In this document: in pieces, positions 1-8,236 of the stretch
Layout: every line of letters begins with the position of its first letter
Numbering within the stretch: the stretch's first letter is position 1
NCBI GenBank assembly: GCA_033855775.1
Contig: JAWVFT010000053.1
Span: 1 to 64,000 of the forward strand
Reading direction: 5' to 3'
Source of the DNA: DASVTR01 sp033855775
GTDB lineage: Bacteria; Acidobacteriota; Blastocatellia; Pyrinomonadales; Pyrinomonadaceae
DNA length: 64,000 nt
The notes under the pieces: model-generated
What the model saw: the letters and a program-made list of their open reading frames with translations, nothing else
Told to the model about the DNA's origin: nothing
Databases searched by the model: none
Made by a program: the position numbers and the translations under genes

Positions 1-22
1 CTTGCACCTCTCCGCTAAAAGA

Positions 23-96
23 GATAAGGGATGAGGGACGAAGGATGAATAAGAAGCTGTCATTATTCATCCTTCGTCCCTCATCGTTTATCCCTC
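23..96. repeat. Heptad-periodic inverted repeat (GATGAGG family)
   Basis: The left arm (23-51) reads as successive 7-mers gataagg, gatgagg, gacgaag, gatgaat. The right arm (63-96) is its near-perfect reverse complement, with a short loop around 52-62. It lies just downstream of the 3' end of the minus-strand tRNA-Ser, so its transcript would fold into a long hairpin that could end transcription or protect the 3' end. Other members of the family lie near 204, 8131, 9004, 22200 and 43259. Confidence 0.8.
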
Positions 97-103
97 AAAC
101 CTG

Positions 104-193
104 TGGCGGAGAGGGTGGGATTTGAACCCACGGTGGAGTTTCCCCCACTCCGGTTTTCGAGACCGGTGCACTAAGCCACTATGCGACCTCTCC
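104..193 (-). tRNA. tRNA-Ser(CGA)
   Basis: On the minus strand the acceptor stem GGAGAGG (193-187) pairs with CCTCTCC, followed by discriminator G and an encoded CCA (106-104). The anticodon arm is CCGGT-CTCGAAA-ACCGG, giving anticodon CGA, which reads the serine codon UCG. A long variable arm (GAGTGGGGGAAACTC) and the 90-nt length fit a class II serine tRNA; the T arm carries GGGTTCAAATCCC. It starts only about 55 nt after the tadA stop on the same strand, so it could be processed from the tadA transcript. Confidence 0.97.
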
Positions 194-203
194 GCAAAGA
201 ATT

Positions 204-267
204 TGATGAGCGATGAACGACGCGAGCGACGAGCCGCCTGTCGCTCGTCATCGTTCATCGTTCATCA
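204..267. repeat. Heptad-periodic inverted repeat overlapping the tadA 3' end
   Basis: The arms gatgagcgatgaacgac... and ...gttcatcgttcatc are complementary around a loop near 237-241. The right arm lies inside the tadA reading frame and encodes its last residues (…VMNDER), so the repeat appears to have replaced or extended the native C-terminus. Same 7-bp-period family as the repeat at 23-96. Confidence 0.7.
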
Positions 268-754
268 CTGCTGCTTTTGTCCGTCGCGCGCGAAAGAAGG
301 CTTGCATAATCGCGCGGCACTCTGTTTCGAGCACGCCGGACGTGATTTCCATCTGATGATTCAAAGAACCTGTGGCTCCGATGCCAAACTGTGTATGAAC
401 GGCCCCGGCGCGTTCGTCTCGCGCCCCGTAAACCAGCCGCCCGACTCTGGCCTGCACCAGCGCGCCCGCGCACATCGCGCATGGCTCGATGGTCGCGTAC
501 ATGACCGCATCCGTCAGCCTGTAGTTGCCGACCACGCGCGCGGCCTCGCGCAGGGCGATGATTTCGGCGTGGGCCGTCGGGTCGCAATCGAGGCGTGTGC
601 GATTGCCCGCTTGAGCCAGCAGGCGTCCGTCGCCCGCGACCACGCAGGCGCCGACAGGCACTTCGCCGAGAGCCGCTGCCTGCGCGGCGACTCTCAAAGC
701 CTCGCGCATCCAATGCGCGTCTGCGGCGTCTCTGCCAGCGTCCTCCGCCTTCAT
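248..754 (-). CDS. tadA: tRNA-specific adenosine deaminase TadA
   Basis: Deaminates A34 to inosine in the wobble position of tRNA-Arg(ACG), so that one tRNA reads CGU, CGC and CGA. The protein has the zinc deaminase signature: H62-A-E64 (zinc ligand and proton shuttle) and P91-C92-A-M-C95. At 168 residues from this start it has the normal family length. An ATG eight codons upstream (778) is in frame, but the start at 754 gives a sensible N-terminus and lies 28 nt behind the expected transcription start of the TTGACA/TATATT promoter upstream. The last six or so residues come from an intergenic repeat. tRNA-Ser follows on the same strand, a neighbour tadA also has in other bacteria. Its substrate tRNA-Arg(ACG) is encoded at 50496 in this window. 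Confidence 0.93.
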   Translation of the reverse strand: MKAEDAGRDAADAHWMREALRVAAQAAALGEVPVGACVVAGDGRLLAQAGNRTRLDCDPTAHAEIIALREAARVVGNYRLTDAVMYATIEPCAMCAGALVQARVGRLVYGARDERAGAVHTQFGIGATGSLNHQMEITSGVLETECRAIMQAFFRARRTKAAVMNDER

Positions 755-788
755 AGCGATACACACGCGCCCGCCCAAGCAAAGTTAG

Positions 789-818
789 AATATAGGGGGC
801 GCGTCCGAAGGCTGTCAA
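789..818 (-). promoter_or_regulatory. Sigma-70-type promoter for tadA
   Basis: On the minus strand a perfect -35 TTGACA (818-813) is separated by 18 nt from a -10 TATATT (794-789). The predicted start of transcription lies near 782, which favours the tadA start codon at 754 over 778. The rest of 819-1071 shows no gene on either strand. Confidence 0.7.
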
Positions 819-1071
819 GCGAGGCTCTTTTACGAATCGAGCGGACAACGAAAACGCGCCTTGCGCGTCTCACATCCAACGCCTGTGCGCGTCTCACATC
901 TCCGGCGCGAGGCGCGACGACGGATGAAGCGCGCGAACGCTTGAGCGCAATAAGTCAGCCGCGCGAGCGTGGCGCGTGCTATTATCTGAGTTGGTCGCCT
1001 TACAAGCGCGAGAGGCGGGCGAGCGGTCGTCCGGCCTTGCGCCGAAACAAGAGAGAATCAGGTTGTAGTCA

Positions 1072-2070
1072 ATGAGCAGTGAGATACGCTCGAAAGGAAC
1101 CGGCCCGCTTGCGGGCGGCGAACGCGCTTCGGGCCGCCTGCGTCCACCCGCGACAACCGTTTCGTCAGCCGCCGACACGCCGCTCGCCGCCAAGACCACA
1201 GCCGCCGGTTTGCTCCACTCGCCGCGCAAGCTCTCGCCTGCGGAGTTCAACACCGCGATGGTTCACTTCTATCGCGGCGAAGTCCAACGCTCGAACACAT
1301 GGCGCAATCGTCTCGACACGACGACCAACTGGGCCGTCATCACGGCGGGCGCGACGCTCTCCTTCGTCTTCAGTTCGCCGAGCAATCCGCACTTCGTCAT
1401 TCCCATTAACTCTATCCTCGTCGCCATTTTTCTGGTGATGGAAGCGCGCCGCTATCGTTACTACGAAATCTGGTCGAGCCGCGTGCGCGTGATGGAGACG
1501 GGCTACTTCGCGCCGATGCTGGCGCACAACGCTTCGGAAGTTTACGACGAAGAGTGGGCTTCGCATCTGGCCGCCGATTTGCTGACGCCGCGTTTCACCA
1601 TCAGCGAGTGGGAAGCCATCGGACGCCGCCTGCGCCGCAACTATCTATGGATTTTCGCCCTGCTCGCCTTGAGTTGGAATCTGAAGGTTTACCTGCATCC
1701 GCTCCCGGCTTACAACTTCGATGTCTTTCTAGACCGCGCGACCGTCGGCGTCGTTCCCGGCGTAGCGATTTTCGTGGCGGGCGTCATCTTTAATCTGGCG
1801 GTCGTCATCTTTGCCGTCGGCACCGTCCGCCTGCGCGAAGCGACCGGAGAGGTTTTGCCGCGCCACGAATTTTCGCTGCGACCGCTTCGTCGCGTCACGA
1901 ATTGGACGCGCGCCGCCGCCGCCAGCACGAATCGCCGCGCCACCACGCGCCGCGCCAAGCAAGCGCGCCAGCGCGTTCGCACCACCAGCACGGCGACCGG
2001 CGAATTTAAGAAACTGGACATCTCGGAAGTTCCGAACAAAGAGACTATCAAGGAAGAAACAATCTTGTAG
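1072..2070 (+). CDS. DUF2270 family membrane protein
   Basis: A 332-residue protein with an N-terminal low-complexity region (about 1-60), then the conserved DUF2270 core beginning near MVHFYRGEVQRSNTWRNRLD. The core has hydrophobic segments at about 85-122 (TNWAVITAG…ILVAIFLVMEARRYRYYE) and a second pair at about 190-260 (WIFALLALSWNLKVYL…VGVVPGVAIFVAGVIFNLAVVIFAVG). The C-terminal 60 residues are very basic (many Arg/Ala/Thr) and likely cytoplasmic. Function is unknown; the family is predicted to be an inner-membrane protein. It precedes hutH by 84 nt but has no obvious functional link to it. Confidence 0.85.
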   Translation: MSSEIRSKGTGPLAGGERASGRLRPPATTVSSAADTPLAAKTTAAGLLHSPRKLSPAEFNTAMVHFYRGEVQRSNTWRNRLDTTTNWAVITAGATLSFVFSSPSNPHFVIPINSILVAIFLVMEARRYRYYEIWSSRVRVMETGYFAPMLAHNASEVYDEEWASHLAADLLTPRFTISEWEAIGRRLRRNYLWIFALLALSWNLKVYLHPLPAYNFDVFLDRATVGVVPGVAIFVAGVIFNLAVVIFAVGTVRLREATGEVLPRHEFSLRPLRRVTNWTRAAAASTNRRATTRRAKQARQRVRTTSTATGEFKKLDISEVPNKETIKEETIL

Positions 2071-2084
2071 GAGCCGTCTATCCA

Positions 2085-2145
2085 ACGGCCAGTCAGCAGC
2101 GGCGACAAGAAAGCTGTTGACTGGTTGTTGATGGTTGGTTGCTGA
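2085..2145. repeat. Imperfect inverted repeat between DUF2270 gene and hutH
   Basis: The segment ggccagtcagcagc faces gctgttgactggtt across a loop of about 14 nt. The right side continues in 7-mers (ggttgtt, gatggtt, ggttgct, gatgac). It could end transcription of the upstream gene before hutH. Confidence 0.45.
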
Positions 2146-2154
2146 TGACTACTT

Positions 2155-3666
2155 ATGCTTGAGCTTGATGGGCAAAGGCTGTCGCTCGCGTCTGTGGCGG
2201 CTGTCGCGCGCGGCGCAGTTGAAGTGAGATTGGCCGACGCGGCTCGCTCGCGGATTGAGGACGCGCGTCGCGTCGTCGAAAAGATAATTGACGAGGGGCG
2301 CATCGTCTACGGCGTCAACACGGGTTTCGGCAAGCTCTCGGACGTGCATATCAAGCCGACCGAGTTGCGACAGTTGCAACTGAATCTGGTGCGCAGCCAT
2401 GCGTGCGGCGTCGGCCCCGCGCTCTCGGCTGAAGAGACGCGCGCGATGTTGCTGCTGCGGGCCAACGTGCTGGCCCTCGGCTACAGCGGCGCGCGCGCCG
2501 TCGTCGTCGAGATGCTCATACGCCTGTTGGAGCGCGGCGTTCATCCCTTGATTCCCGAAAAAGGCTCGGTCGGAGCTAGCGGCGACCTTGCCCCGCTCGC
2601 GCATCTGGCCCTGACCATCATCGGCGAAGGCGAGGCCGTCTATCGCGGCCAGAGAATGACGAGCGGCGACGCGCTTCATGCGGCCGGGCTTGAGCCTTTG
2701 CGACTCGAAGCCAAAGAAGGACTCGCGCTCTTGAACGGAACGCAGGCGATGTGCGCCGTCGGCGGACTCGCCCTGCATCGCGCCATGCGGCTCGCGCAGT
2801 TGGCGGATGTGGCGGGCGCGATGACGCTCGAAGCATTGAAGGGAACGCCCGCCGCCTTTGACGAGCGCATTCACCTTGCCCGCCCGCATCAAGGCCAAAT
2901 GGCCGTGGCCGCGCACCTGCGCGAACTCTTGAGCGATAGCCGGATCAGAGAGTCGCATCTGGAAAACGACCCGCGCGTGCAGGACGCTTACAGCTTGCGC
3001 TGCATGCCGCAGGTTCACGGCGCGGCGCGCGACGCGCTTGAGCACGCGCGCGAAAAAGTGGAGATTGAAACCGGCTCGGCCACGGACAATCCGCTCGTCT
3101 TCGCTGCGAGCGAGGAAGTCATCTCCGGCGGCAATTTTCATGGGGCGCCGCTCGCGCTCGCCTTCGACTACGCGGCGCTGGCTCTGGCAGACCTCGCCTC
3201 CATCAGCGAGCGGCGCATCGAACGGCTCGTCAATCCGGACATGAGCGAAGGGCTGCCCGCGTTTCTGACCGCGCATCCCGGCATGTCTTCCGGCTTCATG
3301 ATTGCGCATGTCACAGCCGTCGCCCTGCTCAACGAGATGAAGACGCTGGCGCACCCGGCGAGCGTTGATAACGTGCCGACCTCCGGCGGCAAGGAAGACC
3401 ACGTTTCGATGGGCATGACCGCCGCGACGAAACTGCGCAGCATCGTCGATAACGCCGAGCACGTCATCGCCATCGAACTGCTCGCCGCCGCCGAGGGCCT
3501 GGAATATCGCGCGCCGCTCCTGCCCGGTCGCGGCGTTCGTCGCGCTCACAAAGTTGTGCGCGCGCGCGTGCCGCGGCTGGCGGAAGACCGCGCGCTCTCG
3601 CCCGACATTCAACAGATGGTCGAAGCCATCCGCCGCGACGAGTTCGCGGACGAGTTTGCGGAATAA
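2155..3666 (+). CDS. hutH: Histidine ammonia-lyase
   Basis: First step of histidine degradation: L-histidine to trans-urocanate plus ammonia, cytoplasmic. The 503-residue length is typical. The Ala141-Ser142-Gly143 triad inside GSVGASGDLAPLAH cyclises to the MIO electrophile. Other family blocks are YGVNTGFGKL near the N-terminus (active-site Tyr), QDAYSLRCMPQVHG, and SGGNFHG with the NPLVF block before it. hutU lies downstream on the same strand, separated by about 285 nt with a zinc-finger-like ORF. HutI and HutG/HutF are not recognisable in this window. Confidence 0.96.
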   Translation: MLELDGQRLSLASVAAVARGAVEVRLADAARSRIEDARRVVEKIIDEGRIVYGVNTGFGKLSDVHIKPTELRQLQLNLVRSHACGVGPALSAEETRAMLLLRANVLALGYSGARAVVVEMLIRLLERGVHPLIPEKGSVGASGDLAPLAHLALTIIGEGEAVYRGQRMTSGDALHAAGLEPLRLEAKEGLALLNGTQAMCAVGGLALHRAMRLAQLADVAGAMTLEALKGTPAAFDERIHLARPHQGQMAVAAHLRELLSDSRIRESHLENDPRVQDAYSLRCMPQVHGAARDALEHAREKVEIETGSATDNPLVFAASEEVISGGNFHGAPLALAFDYAALALADLASISERRIERLVNPDMSEGLPAFLTAHPGMSSGFMIAHVTAVALLNEMKTLAHPASVDNVPTSGGKEDHVSMGMTAATKLRSIVDNAEHVIAIELLAAAEGLEYRAPLLPGRGVRRAHKVVRARVPRLAEDRALSPDIQQMVEAIRRDEFADEFAE

Positions 3667-3744
3667 GCCTCGCGGCGTTTCGCGCTTTGCTCTCTTTTCT
3701 GATATTAAATTAGCGACCACAGCACATCCGGCGCGCTGACTTCG

Positions 3745-3936
3745 TTGGAAGATAACCTTCCGTTGGGCTTGAAGCTCAACAAGCGCGCGGCGACTATTCA
3801 AGGCGTCTGGATTGACGCCCGCGACAAATGCGGCGGCGGCTGGCTCGACGCCAACGAGTTAGCCGCCGTCACCCGGAGCGACGAGAGAGAGGCTGGTTCA
3901 ATCGTCTCTTCGGAAGCTCCGAATCATAAACACTGA
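3745..3936 (+). pseudogene. Degenerate zf-TFIIB-like zinc-finger ORF between hutH and hutU
   Basis: A 63-codon ORF with a TTG start. Its middle, GVWIDARDKCGGGWLDANEL, matches the second half of the zf-TFIIB zinc ribbon, whose usual form is GV-ID-CP-CGG-WLD-GEL. The first cysteine of the expected CPxC pair is Arg here, and the N-terminal CPxC half is absent both within the ORF and in the in-frame upstream codons. The zinc site therefore cannot form as usual. I read it as a decayed remnant; a diverged functional small protein is the alternative. No good ribosome-binding site is visible. Confidence 0.4.
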
Positions 3937-3950
3937 CCTACGCCTTCGTT

Positions 3951-5627
3951 ATGTCTTCATCCAGAATCGTGAGAGCGCCGCGCGGCGCAGAGCTTAGTTG
4001 CAAGGGCTGGCATCAGGAGGCCGCGCTGCGATGCCTGATGAACAACCTTGACCCGGAAGTCGCCGAGCGGCCAGAAGATTTGGTGGTCTACGGCGGGGCG
4101 GGCAAGGCCGCGCGCAACTGGGCCGCGTTCGACGCCATCGTGCGCGAACTGCGGCAACTGGAAAACGACGAGACGCTGCTCGTTCAATCGGGCAAGCCGG
4201 TCGCGGTCTTTCGCACGCACGACTACGCGCCGCGCGTCCTGATTGCTAACTCGAACCTCGTCGGGGCCTGGGCCAACTGGGAACACTTTCATGAGCTTGA
4301 ACGAAAAGGGCTGATGATGTACGGCCAGATGACGGCGGGCAGTTGGATTTACATCGGCACGCAGGGCATCGTGCAAGGCACGTTCGAGACGTTTGCGGCT
4401 CTGGCCGACCGGCATTTCGGCGGAGACTTGAGCGGCAAGCTCGTCGTCTCCGGCGGGATGGGCGGCATGGGCGGCGCGCAACCGCTGGCCGCGACCTTGA
4501 ACGGTGCGGTCTTTCTAGGCATTGACGTTGACCCGGCGCGCATCGAGCGGCGCGTGCAGGGCGGCTATTGCGACCGCCTCGCGCAAGACCTCGACGAAGC
4601 CTTGGACATCTGTGAGGACGCGCGCAAGCAGCGTCGCGCCGTCTCCGTCGGGCTGGTCGGCAACTGCGCCGAAGTGTTGCCCGAACTCGCGCGGCGCGGC
4701 GTCTCGATTGACGTTGTGACTGACCAGACGAGCGCGCACGACCCGCTCAACGGCTACGTCCCCGCGGGGCTGACGCTGGACGAAGCCGCGGAGTTGCGCC
4801 GCAGCGACCCGCAGACCTATATCAAGCGTTCGATGGATTCGATGGCGCGGCACGTCGAAGCGATGCTGCAACTCAAGCGCGCTGGCTCAGTCGCCTTCGA
4901 CTACGGCAACAACATACGCAAGCAGGCTCTGGACGCCGGATGCGCGGACGCCTTCGAGATTCCCGGCTTCGTGCCTGAATACATACGCCCGCTCTTCTGC
5001 GAAGGCAAAGGCCCGTTTCGTTGGGTCGCGCTCTCCGGCGACGCCGAGGACATACGCAAGACGGACGACCTCGCGCTCGAACTCTTTCCCGCAGACCGCA
5101 CGCTCAATCGCTGGCTGCGCCTCGCCCGCGAGCGCGTGCAGTTTCAGGGACTCCCGGCGCGCATCTGCTGGCTCGGCTACGGCGAGCGCGCGTTGATGGG
5201 CGAAGCGATTAACGAGATGGTCAAGCGCGGCCAGTTGAAAGCTCCCGTCGCCATCGGGCGCGACCACTTAGACACGGGCAGCGTCGCTTCGCCTTTTCGT
5301 GAAACTGAAGCGATGAAAGACGGCTCGGACGCAGTGGCCGACTGGCCCATCCTGAACGCGCTCTTAAACACGGCGAGCGGCGCCAGTTGGGTTTCGTTTC
5401 ATCATGGCGGCGGCGTCGGCATTGGCTATTCGCTGCACGCCGGTCAAGTCTCCGTCGCGGACGGCACAGCGGAAGCGGCGCGGCGTCTCAATCGCGTGCT
5501 GACGAACGACCCCGGCCTCGGCGTCGCGCGCCACGTTGACGCGGGCTACGATGAAGCCGTAGAGACGGCCCGCGACAAAGGCATACACGTCCCGCTGCTA
5601 GACGCTCCGACGCAAACAACCGAATGA
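3951..5627 (+). CDS. hutU: Urocanate hydratase (urocanase)
   Basis: Second step of histidine catabolism: urocanate plus water to 4-imidazolone-5-propionate, using tightly bound NAD+ as electrophile. The 558-residue length is normal. Family blocks include the N-terminal GWHQEAALRCLMNNLDPEVAE, YGGAGKAARNW, the glycine-rich NAD-binding GGMGGMGGAQP, and FHHGGGVGIGYSLHAGQ near the C-terminus. It pairs with hutH upstream. The start lies directly before the conserved N-terminal block. Confidence 0.96.
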   Translation: MSSSRIVRAPRGAELSCKGWHQEAALRCLMNNLDPEVAERPEDLVVYGGAGKAARNWAAFDAIVRELRQLENDETLLVQSGKPVAVFRTHDYAPRVLIANSNLVGAWANWEHFHELERKGLMMYGQMTAGSWIYIGTQGIVQGTFETFAALADRHFGGDLSGKLVVSGGMGGMGGAQPLAATLNGAVFLGIDVDPARIERRVQGGYCDRLAQDLDEALDICEDARKQRRAVSVGLVGNCAEVLPELARRGVSIDVVTDQTSAHDPLNGYVPAGLTLDEAAELRRSDPQTYIKRSMDSMARHVEAMLQLKRAGSVAFDYGNNIRKQALDAGCADAFEIPGFVPEYIRPLFCEGKGPFRWVALSGDAEDIRKTDDLALELFPADRTLNRWLRLARERVQFQGLPARICWLGYGERALMGEAINEMVKRGQLKAPVAIGRDHLDTGSVASPFRETEAMKDGSDAVADWPILNALLNTASGASWVSFHHGGGVGIGYSLHAGQVSVADGTAEAARRLNRVLTNDPGLGVARHVDAGYDEAVETARDKGIHVPLLDAPTQTTE

Positions 5628-5648
5628 CTGCTTCCGTAAGGACGAACG

Positions 5649-6752
5649 ATGAAAAAAGCCTGCGCTCTATCTTTGCTCTTTCCGCTGCTCCTGATTTTCG
5701 CTTCGGCCTGCTACGCGCAACAGCCGCAAGGCGAAGGCTTCGGTCGCGGCTATACGACGGATGTCGGAGACAAACCTTCACTCTCAGACTGTAGCCCAAG
5801 ATACACGTGCGCTCAGACCGTTCAATTCAAGAGCGCGCTTGTCAACGCGCCGCTTCCTTATCGCGTCATCGTTCCCGCGCACTACACTTCGCCCGAACAA
5901 GCGAAGCAGCGTTATCCCGTCATCTATCTGCTGCACGGCTACGGCGGCCACTATGACAACTGGGTCGCAAAGACGAAGCTCAAAGAATATGCGTCCCGCT
6001 ATCAATTCATCATCGTCACGCCCGAAGGCAACAACGGTTGGTACACGGACAGCGCGAGCGCGCCCGCGGCCAAGTATGAATCCTACATCTTGCAGGAATT
6101 GATACCCGACGTGCAGCGTCGTTATCGCGCCATCGAGACGCGCGAGGGACGCGCCATCGCGGGGCTTTCGATGGGCGGCTACGGCGCGTTGAAGCTCGGC
6201 CTCAAGCATCCTGAGATGTTCGCCTTCGCCGCTTCGATGAGCGGCGCGCTCGGCGCAGCCGTCTGGACTGAAAGCGACCTGCGAGACTTTGGCGCGGAGT
6301 TGCCGCGCTCCATCATGGAGACGTTCGGCCCCGCGGGCAGCCCCACGCGCGCCGCCAACGATTTAACGAAACTCGTCCGCGAGTTTCCCGCCGACCGGCT
6401 CACTTCGTTGCCCTATCTCTATCTGGATTGCGGGACGGAAGACGGGCTGCTCTCCTTCAGCCGCCGCCTCGCAGACCTGCTGCGCGAACGAAAAATTCCG
6501 CACGAGTACAGGGAGCGGCCCGGCAATCACAACTGGGAATACTGGGACGCGCAGGTGCTCGAAGTCTTGAGCGTGGCCGCGCAGAGAATCCCGCCAGCGC
6601 GCCTTTCGCCCGTCGCTCAATCAAAGGCTGCGCCCTCAACTTCAACGGCAACTCCAATGGCCCGCGCTCGCAGACCGTTGGCTCGCCGCTTGAGTTTGCG
6701 CCACAACATGTTCGGCATCACGTTCGGCGTCCGGCAAGAGCGAAGCGCATGA
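5649..6752 (+). CDS. Exported alpha/beta-hydrolase esterase (esterase D / antigen 85-like)
   Basis: A signal peptide (residues 1-23, ending CYAQQ) sends this putative serine esterase to the envelope. The catalytic set is visible: nucleophile S174 in GLSMGG, an acid in YLDCGTEDG and a His in GNHNWEYWD. The oxyanion region IYLLHGYGGHYDNW precedes it. The catalytic domain ends near residue 305; the last 60 residues are Ala/Pro/Arg-rich and not typical of the family. The substrate cannot be deduced; carboxyl-ester or S-formylglutathione-like hydrolases share this fold. It lies 22 nt after hutU and 40 nt before an exported peptidase gene, so co-transcription is likely. Confidence 0.82.
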   Translation: MKKACALSLLFPLLLIFASACYAQQPQGEGFGRGYTTDVGDKPSLSDCSPRYTCAQTVQFKSALVNAPLPYRVIVPAHYTSPEQAKQRYPVIYLLHGYGGHYDNWVAKTKLKEYASRYQFIIVTPEGNNGWYTDSASAPAAKYESYILQELIPDVQRRYRAIETREGRAIAGLSMGGYGALKLGLKHPEMFAFAASMSGALGAAVWTESDLRDFGAELPRSIMETFGPAGSPTRAANDLTKLVREFPADRLTSLPYLYLDCGTEDGLLSFSRRLADLLRERKIPHEYRERPGNHNWEYWDAQVLEVLSVAAQRIPPARLSPVAQSKAAPSTSTATPMARARRPLARRLSLRHNMFGITFGVRQERSA

Positions 6753-6792
6753 AGCGCACGCGTGGCGGCCAGGTTAGTCCGGGAGAAAATTC

Positions 6793-8133
6793 ATGAGACG
6801 TTTATCCATCAAGACCGCGCTCGCGACAACGACGCTGCTGCTGTCGCTTCTCTTCTCCATCAACGCACACGCGCAGGGAGACGCGCAGCAAGCGTCCGTC
6901 GCGCGCGTTCGAGAGATTCAAGCGGCGCTCAGGGAAGCTGGCTTTGACGGCTGGCTCTTTTACGACTTTCGCGGCTCAGACCCGCTCGCCTATCGCATCC
7001 TGAAGCTAGACCAGCGCGGCATCACCACGCGCCGCTGGTTCTACTACATCCCTGCGACGGGCGAACCCGTCAAGATTGTTCACTCGATTGAGCGCGGCAA
7101 GCTGGACCAGTTGCCCGGCTCCAAACTCGTCTTCCTGCCTTGGCAGCAGCTTCACGAAGACTTGCGCCGGACCTTGACCGGGCAATCAACGAAGCAGTCG
7201 AGCGCGCGAAGGAGCGCGGCCAACATGAAGCGCATCGCCATGCAGTATTCGCCGAACAACGACATTCCCTACATGGCGCGCGTTGACGCTGGCACCATCG
7301 AATTGATTCGCTCGTTCGGCGTCGAACCCGTGCCGAGCGCAGACCTAGTGCAGATTTTCGAAGCGGCCCTCAGCGAAGAGCAAAGAGCCTCGCACATGGA
7401 AGCGGCGGACAAAATCCATCGCATCATCATGGACGGCTTCACGGAAATCGCGCGCCGCATCCGCGCCAATGAAGCGACGACCGAATACGACATACAGCAA
7501 TTCATGGAGCGCCGCTTTGCCGAAGAGAATCTGACCAACGATAACGACCCGCCGATTATCGCGGTCAATGCCAACGCGGCCAACCCGCACTATCAACCGA
7601 CGCGCGACATCAACATGCCCATCAAGCGCGGCGATTTCGTCCTGTTTGACGTGTGGGGCAAGTTGAAGAAAGAGGGCGCGATTTACGCAGACCAGACGTG
7701 GACGGGCTACGTCGGCGAGACTGTGCCGGAAGAGTATACGCGCATCTTCAACATCGTCCGCGACGCGCGCGACGCGGCGGCTCGCTTCGTTCAGGAGAGC
7801 GTGCGGGCGCGTCGCAGCATCAAGGGCGCGGACGTTGACGACGTATCGCGCGGCGTCATCACGCGCGCGGGCTACGGCCCACAGTTTCTACACCGCACGG
7901 GCCATTCCATCGGCGAAGAAGTCCACGGCAACGGCGCCAACATAGACAACCTCGAAACCAAAGACTCGCGCCGCATCATCGCGCGCACCTGCTTCTCCAT
8001 CGAACCCGGCATCTACCTTGAAGGCAAGTTCGGCGTCCGCTCAGAGATAGACATGTACGTCAGCGCAACCGACGCGCAGGTCACAGGCCAACCGATTCAA
8101 ACCACCATCGTCGCCATCCTCGGCGACAAGTGA
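6793..8133 (+). CDS. Exported M24 family metallopeptidase (Xaa-Pro aminopeptidase-like)
   Basis: The signal peptide covers residues 1-28 (…LLFSINAHAQG). The C-terminal pita-bread domain carries all five expected metal ligands in order: Asp in FDVWG, Asp in YADQTW, His in HRTGHSIG, Glu in FSIEPGIY and Glu in RSEIDMY. The N-terminal creatinase/prolidase-like domain spans about 35-190. The likely role is removing N-terminal residues from X-Pro peptides in the periplasm. The start is preceded by a GGGAG-type ribosome-binding site. A heptad repeat hairpin follows directly. Confidence 0.88.
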   Translation: MRRLSIKTALATTTLLLSLLFSINAHAQGDAQQASVARVREIQAALREAGFDGWLFYDFRGSDPLAYRILKLDQRGITTRRWFYYIPATGEPVKIVHSIERGKLDQLPGSKLVFLPWQQLHEDLRRTLTGQSTKQSSARRSAANMKRIAMQYSPNNDIPYMARVDAGTIELIRSFGVEPVPSADLVQIFEAALSEEQRASHMEAADKIHRIIMDGFTEIARRIRANEATTEYDIQQFMERRFAEENLTNDNDPPIIAVNANAANPHYQPTRDINMPIKRGDFVLFDVWGKLKKEGAIYADQTWTGYVGETVPEEYTRIFNIVRDARDAAARFVQESVRARRSIKGADVDDVSRGVITRAGYGPQFLHRTGHSIGEEVHGNGANIDNLETKDSRRIIARTCFSIEPGIYLEGKFGVRSEIDMYVSATDAQVTGQPIQTTIVAILGDK

Positions 8134-8220
8134 TAGGTGATGGATGATAGGTGATAGGTGACAGATGTTAATAGTAGCCGTCTTGCTTTACTCATCACCT
8201 ATCACCCATCACTCATCATT
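8131..8220. repeat. Heptad-periodic inverted repeat (GTGATAG family)
   Basis: The left arm reads gtgatag, gtgatgg, atgatag, gtgatag, gtgacag. The right arm reads ctcatca, cctatca, cccatca, ctcatca and is its complement. It lies between the M24 peptidase and the IMPase-family gene and runs through the apparent 5' extension of the latter, which argues against the far-upstream start codon. Confidence 0.8.
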
Positions 8221-8236
8221 GTTATTGGAGATTAGC

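Noticed and set aside
122..1075. 317-codon plus-strand ORF over tRNA-Ser and tadA
   Set aside because: Runs through a tRNA and antisense to tadA; clearly not coding.
2149..3801. 550-codon open frame antisense to hutH
   Set aside because: Arg/His/Ala-rich shadow frame, no family features, fully antisense to a well-supported enzyme; typical of GC-rich genes.
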